This document shows, one piece after another, positions 7,333 to 8,046 of a stretch of DNA of 8,046 nt (position 1 is the first letter of the stretch; each line of letters starts with the position of its first letter). The position numbers and the translations under genes are program-made. The notes beneath the pieces were generated by a model. The model searched no databases and had not been told where the DNA came from. It saw only the letters and a program-made list of their open reading frames with translations. The stretch spans positions 1 to 8,046 of the forward strand of contig JAUUYD010000088.1 of assembly GCA_030590585.1 (NCBI GenBank). The letters are read 5' to 3'. This stretch comes from Spirochaeta sp. GTDB taxonomy: Bacteria > Spirochaetota > Spirochaetia > Spirochaetales_E > Spirochaetaceae_B.

Positions 7333-7359
7333 GGAGTGAACTGGTTCATTCCCGAATGA
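7333..7359. promoter_or_regulatory. Two overlapping inverted repeats upstream of the metallohydrolase gene
   Basis: GGAGTGAAC TG GTTCATTCC (7333-7352) is a 9-bp dyad with one G-T wobble. TCATTC CC GAATGA (7346-7359) is a perfect 6-bp dyad. They share TCATTC, so only one can form at a time in RNA. They lie 78 bp or more upstream of the ATG at 7255. A 10-bp palindrome, ACTCTAGAGT, follows at 7288-7297. An operator or leader role is possible but not shown. Confidence 0.4.
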
Positions 7360-7372
7360 GCGCTGGAAAAGC

Positions 7373-7415
7373 ATTGTATCATACCCCGCAGCAGAGCCCT
7401 GGGGTATGATACAAT
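7373..7415. repeat. Perfect 15-bp inverted repeat between ykgJ-type gene and metallohydrolase gene
   Basis: ATTGTATCATACCCC (7373-7387) is the exact reverse complement of the sequence at 7401-7415, with a 13-nt spacer. On the minus strand it begins 33 nt after the YkgJ-type gene's stop, and GCTTTTCC follows, a short interrupted T-tract. It may terminate that transcript, but the AT-rich stem base and weak T-run are not typical. Each arm also contains its own small dyad, GTAT-N-ATAC (7376-7384 and 7404-7412), with centres 28 bp apart, which would suit a pair of operator sites. Confidence 0.75.
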
Positions 7416-7448
7416 TCATTATCAAGGACCTCTGTATATAATTCTATC

Positions 7449-7904
7449 TTATCGGGACGGTGATATCAAAATTTCACGTTCTCGTTTTTTAAGTAAGCTT
7501 GCGATTTCCCGGGATGAATGTACTTTCCCCTGATTCATTCCCGGGCATTCCTCCGCTTCGCTGTCCCAGGTTTCAACTGAGGAAAGAATTGCAGGCCAGA
7601 AGGGATATGTACGGCACTGAAGGGGTCTGGCTTTATAGACGGTACAGCCCTGATCCCAGAATATACAGTCATTGTCTTCAGTCTCGGTAAGGCTCAGGCG
7701 TGTAATTATCCCCAGGTCAACTGTCCTGCAGTATTTTTCTGAGAAAACGGCCTCTGGAAGTCTCGAATATGTTGCGAGTCTGGACAGATCTGCCGGTGAT
7801 AGGAAAACATAACCCGGTTCATGTCTGCAGCAATGACCGCATGAGGTACAGGAAAATTTCAATCCGTCTTTCCATAAAGGTGTTTCATCTTCAATTAAAG
7901 ACAT
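7449..7904 (-). CDS. YkgJ-family cysteine-cluster protein, putative Zn/Fe-S binding
   Basis: This 151-residue cytoplasmic protein belongs to the YkgJ (CxxCxxCC) family, named for a Cys cluster thought to hold zinc or an iron-sulfur centre; no function is established. CTSCGHCC supplies Cys19, Cys22, Cys25 and Cys26, followed by the typical GYVFLSPADL. Further conserved cysteines are Cys80 and Cys87 in NDC...QGC, Cys97 in ARPLQCRTYPFWP and Cys120 in EECPG; Cys59 is extra. I chose the ATG at 7904 because AAAGGAA lies 6 nt ahead of it. The longer reading from ATG 7937 would start in the loop of the tRNA-Tyr terminator hairpin and add 11 residues unlike the family. The gene has no room for its own promoter between the terminator and the start, so it depends on readthrough or on a promoter within the tRNA. 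Its possible terminator is the dyad at 7373-7415. Confidence 0.9.
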   Translation of the reverse strand: MSLIEDETPLWKDGLKFSCTSCGHCCRHEPGYVFLSPADLSRLATYSRLPEAVFSEKYCRTVDLGIITRLSLTETEDNDCIFWDQGCTVYKARPLQCRTYPFWPAILSSVETWDSEAEECPGMNQGKVHSSREIASLLKKREREILISPSR

Positions 7905-7910
7905 AATCGT

Positions 7911-7917
7911 TTCCTTT
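7911..7917 (-). promoter_or_regulatory. Ribosome binding site deciding the YkgJ-type start
   Basis: AAAGGAA lies 6 nt before the ATG at 7904 on the minus strand and just past the T-run of the tRNA terminator. No comparable site precedes the ATG at 7937, where the upstream bases belong to the terminator stem. Confidence 0.7.
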
Positions 7918-7922
7918 ACATG

Positions 7923-7950
7923 AAAAAAGGCCTCCATGCGGAGGCCTTTT
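7923..7950 (-). terminator. Intrinsic terminator of tRNA-Tyr
   Basis: On the minus strand AAAAGGCCTCC, GCAT, GGAGGCCTTTT forms a perfect 11-bp stem (7950-7940 with 7935-7925) around a 4-nt loop, and the T-run continues to TTTTTT at 7928-7923. It starts 8 nt past the tRNA 3' end. The GC-rich core followed by six T makes this a textbook Rho-independent terminator. The arms end in A4/T4, so a weaker plus-strand terminator is also possible, but no plus-strand gene approaches it. Confidence 0.93.
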
Positions 7951-7958
7951 AAAAGAAA

Positions 7959-8039
7959 TGGGGAGAGAAGGATTTGAACCTTCGAAGCCGAAGCAACAGA
8001 TTTACAGTCTGCCCCCTTTGACCACTCGGGAACCTCCCC
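7959..8039 (-). tRNA. tRNA-Tyr, anticodon GTA
   Basis: This 81-nt class II tRNA reads tyrosine codons. The acceptor stem pairs GGGGAGG (8039-8033) with TCTCCCC, with one G-T pair, and the discriminator is A (7959). The D-arm includes CCCGAGTGG. The anticodon stem GCAGA/TCTGT carries the loop CTGTAAA with GTA at 8005-8003. The long variable arm is TGCTTCGGCT-like, and the T-arm is GAAGG TTCAAAT CCTTC. The 3' CCA is not encoded (TTT follows the discriminator), so it must be added by a nucleotidyltransferase. Long variable arm plus GTA and close likeness to other bacterial tRNA-Tyr make the identity secure. The promoter lies beyond the window, as only 7 bases remain upstream. Confidence 0.97.
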
Positions 8040-8046
8040 GTAAAAA

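Noticed and set aside
7267..7372. Sigma-70 promoter for the metallohydrolase operon
   Set aside because: TTAACT with TAAATT on the minus strand has four matches in each hexamer but only 15-bp spacing. No better pair was found, so no promoter is called.
7194..7409. Plus-strand 71-residue ORF antisense to the metallohydrolase 5' end
   Set aside because: It starts inside the conserved enzyme, ends within the large dyad, and shows no ribosome site or family likeness.

Overview
The window reads as a conserved chromosomal segment of a bacterium, most likely a spirochaete. The reasons are the minus-strand gene order mltG, dnaG, rpoD, then a CT398-type zinc-ribbon coiled-coil protein, which I recall from Treponema-type genomes, and the strongly spirochaete-like look of the primary sigma factor. 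This assignment rests on recall and gene order, not on a search. Base composition is moderate and even across the genes, and nothing in the coding part suggests recent transfer.

Every supported gene lies on the minus strand, so the layout is read right to left. At the right edge is tRNA-Tyr(GTA), 7959-8039, followed by a strong intrinsic terminator at 7923-7950. A small Cys-rich YkgJ-type protein starts only 18 nt beyond the terminator (7449-7904). Next is a 193-bp gap (7256-7448) holding several inverted repeats, the largest a perfect 15-bp dyad at 7373-7415. Then comes a tightly packed gene run: an MBL-fold metallohydrolase (6302-7255), a small unknown protein (6118-6318), the endolytic transglycosylase MltG (5001-6125), primase DnaG (3184-4998), primary sigma factor RpoD (1218-3203) and a zinc-ribbon protein (402-1196). 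Junctions in this run are overlaps of 17, 8 and 20 bp and gaps of 2 and 21 bp, so one operon with translational coupling is likely. It resembles the classical macromolecular synthesis operon in joining primase and sigma, but rpsU is absent and a cell-wall enzyme sits upstream. No internal terminator was seen.

The left 366 bases are non-coding and consist of 2.5 copies of a 145-bp tandem repeat with internal stem-loops. The array runs off the window edge, so its full size is unknown.

Nothing here is a clear new biological system. The leads worth following are the 145-bp repeat, the double dyad in the 7256-7448 gap, the uncharacterised 66-residue gene wedged between two overlapping neighbours, and the YkgJ gene that starts almost inside a tRNA terminator.
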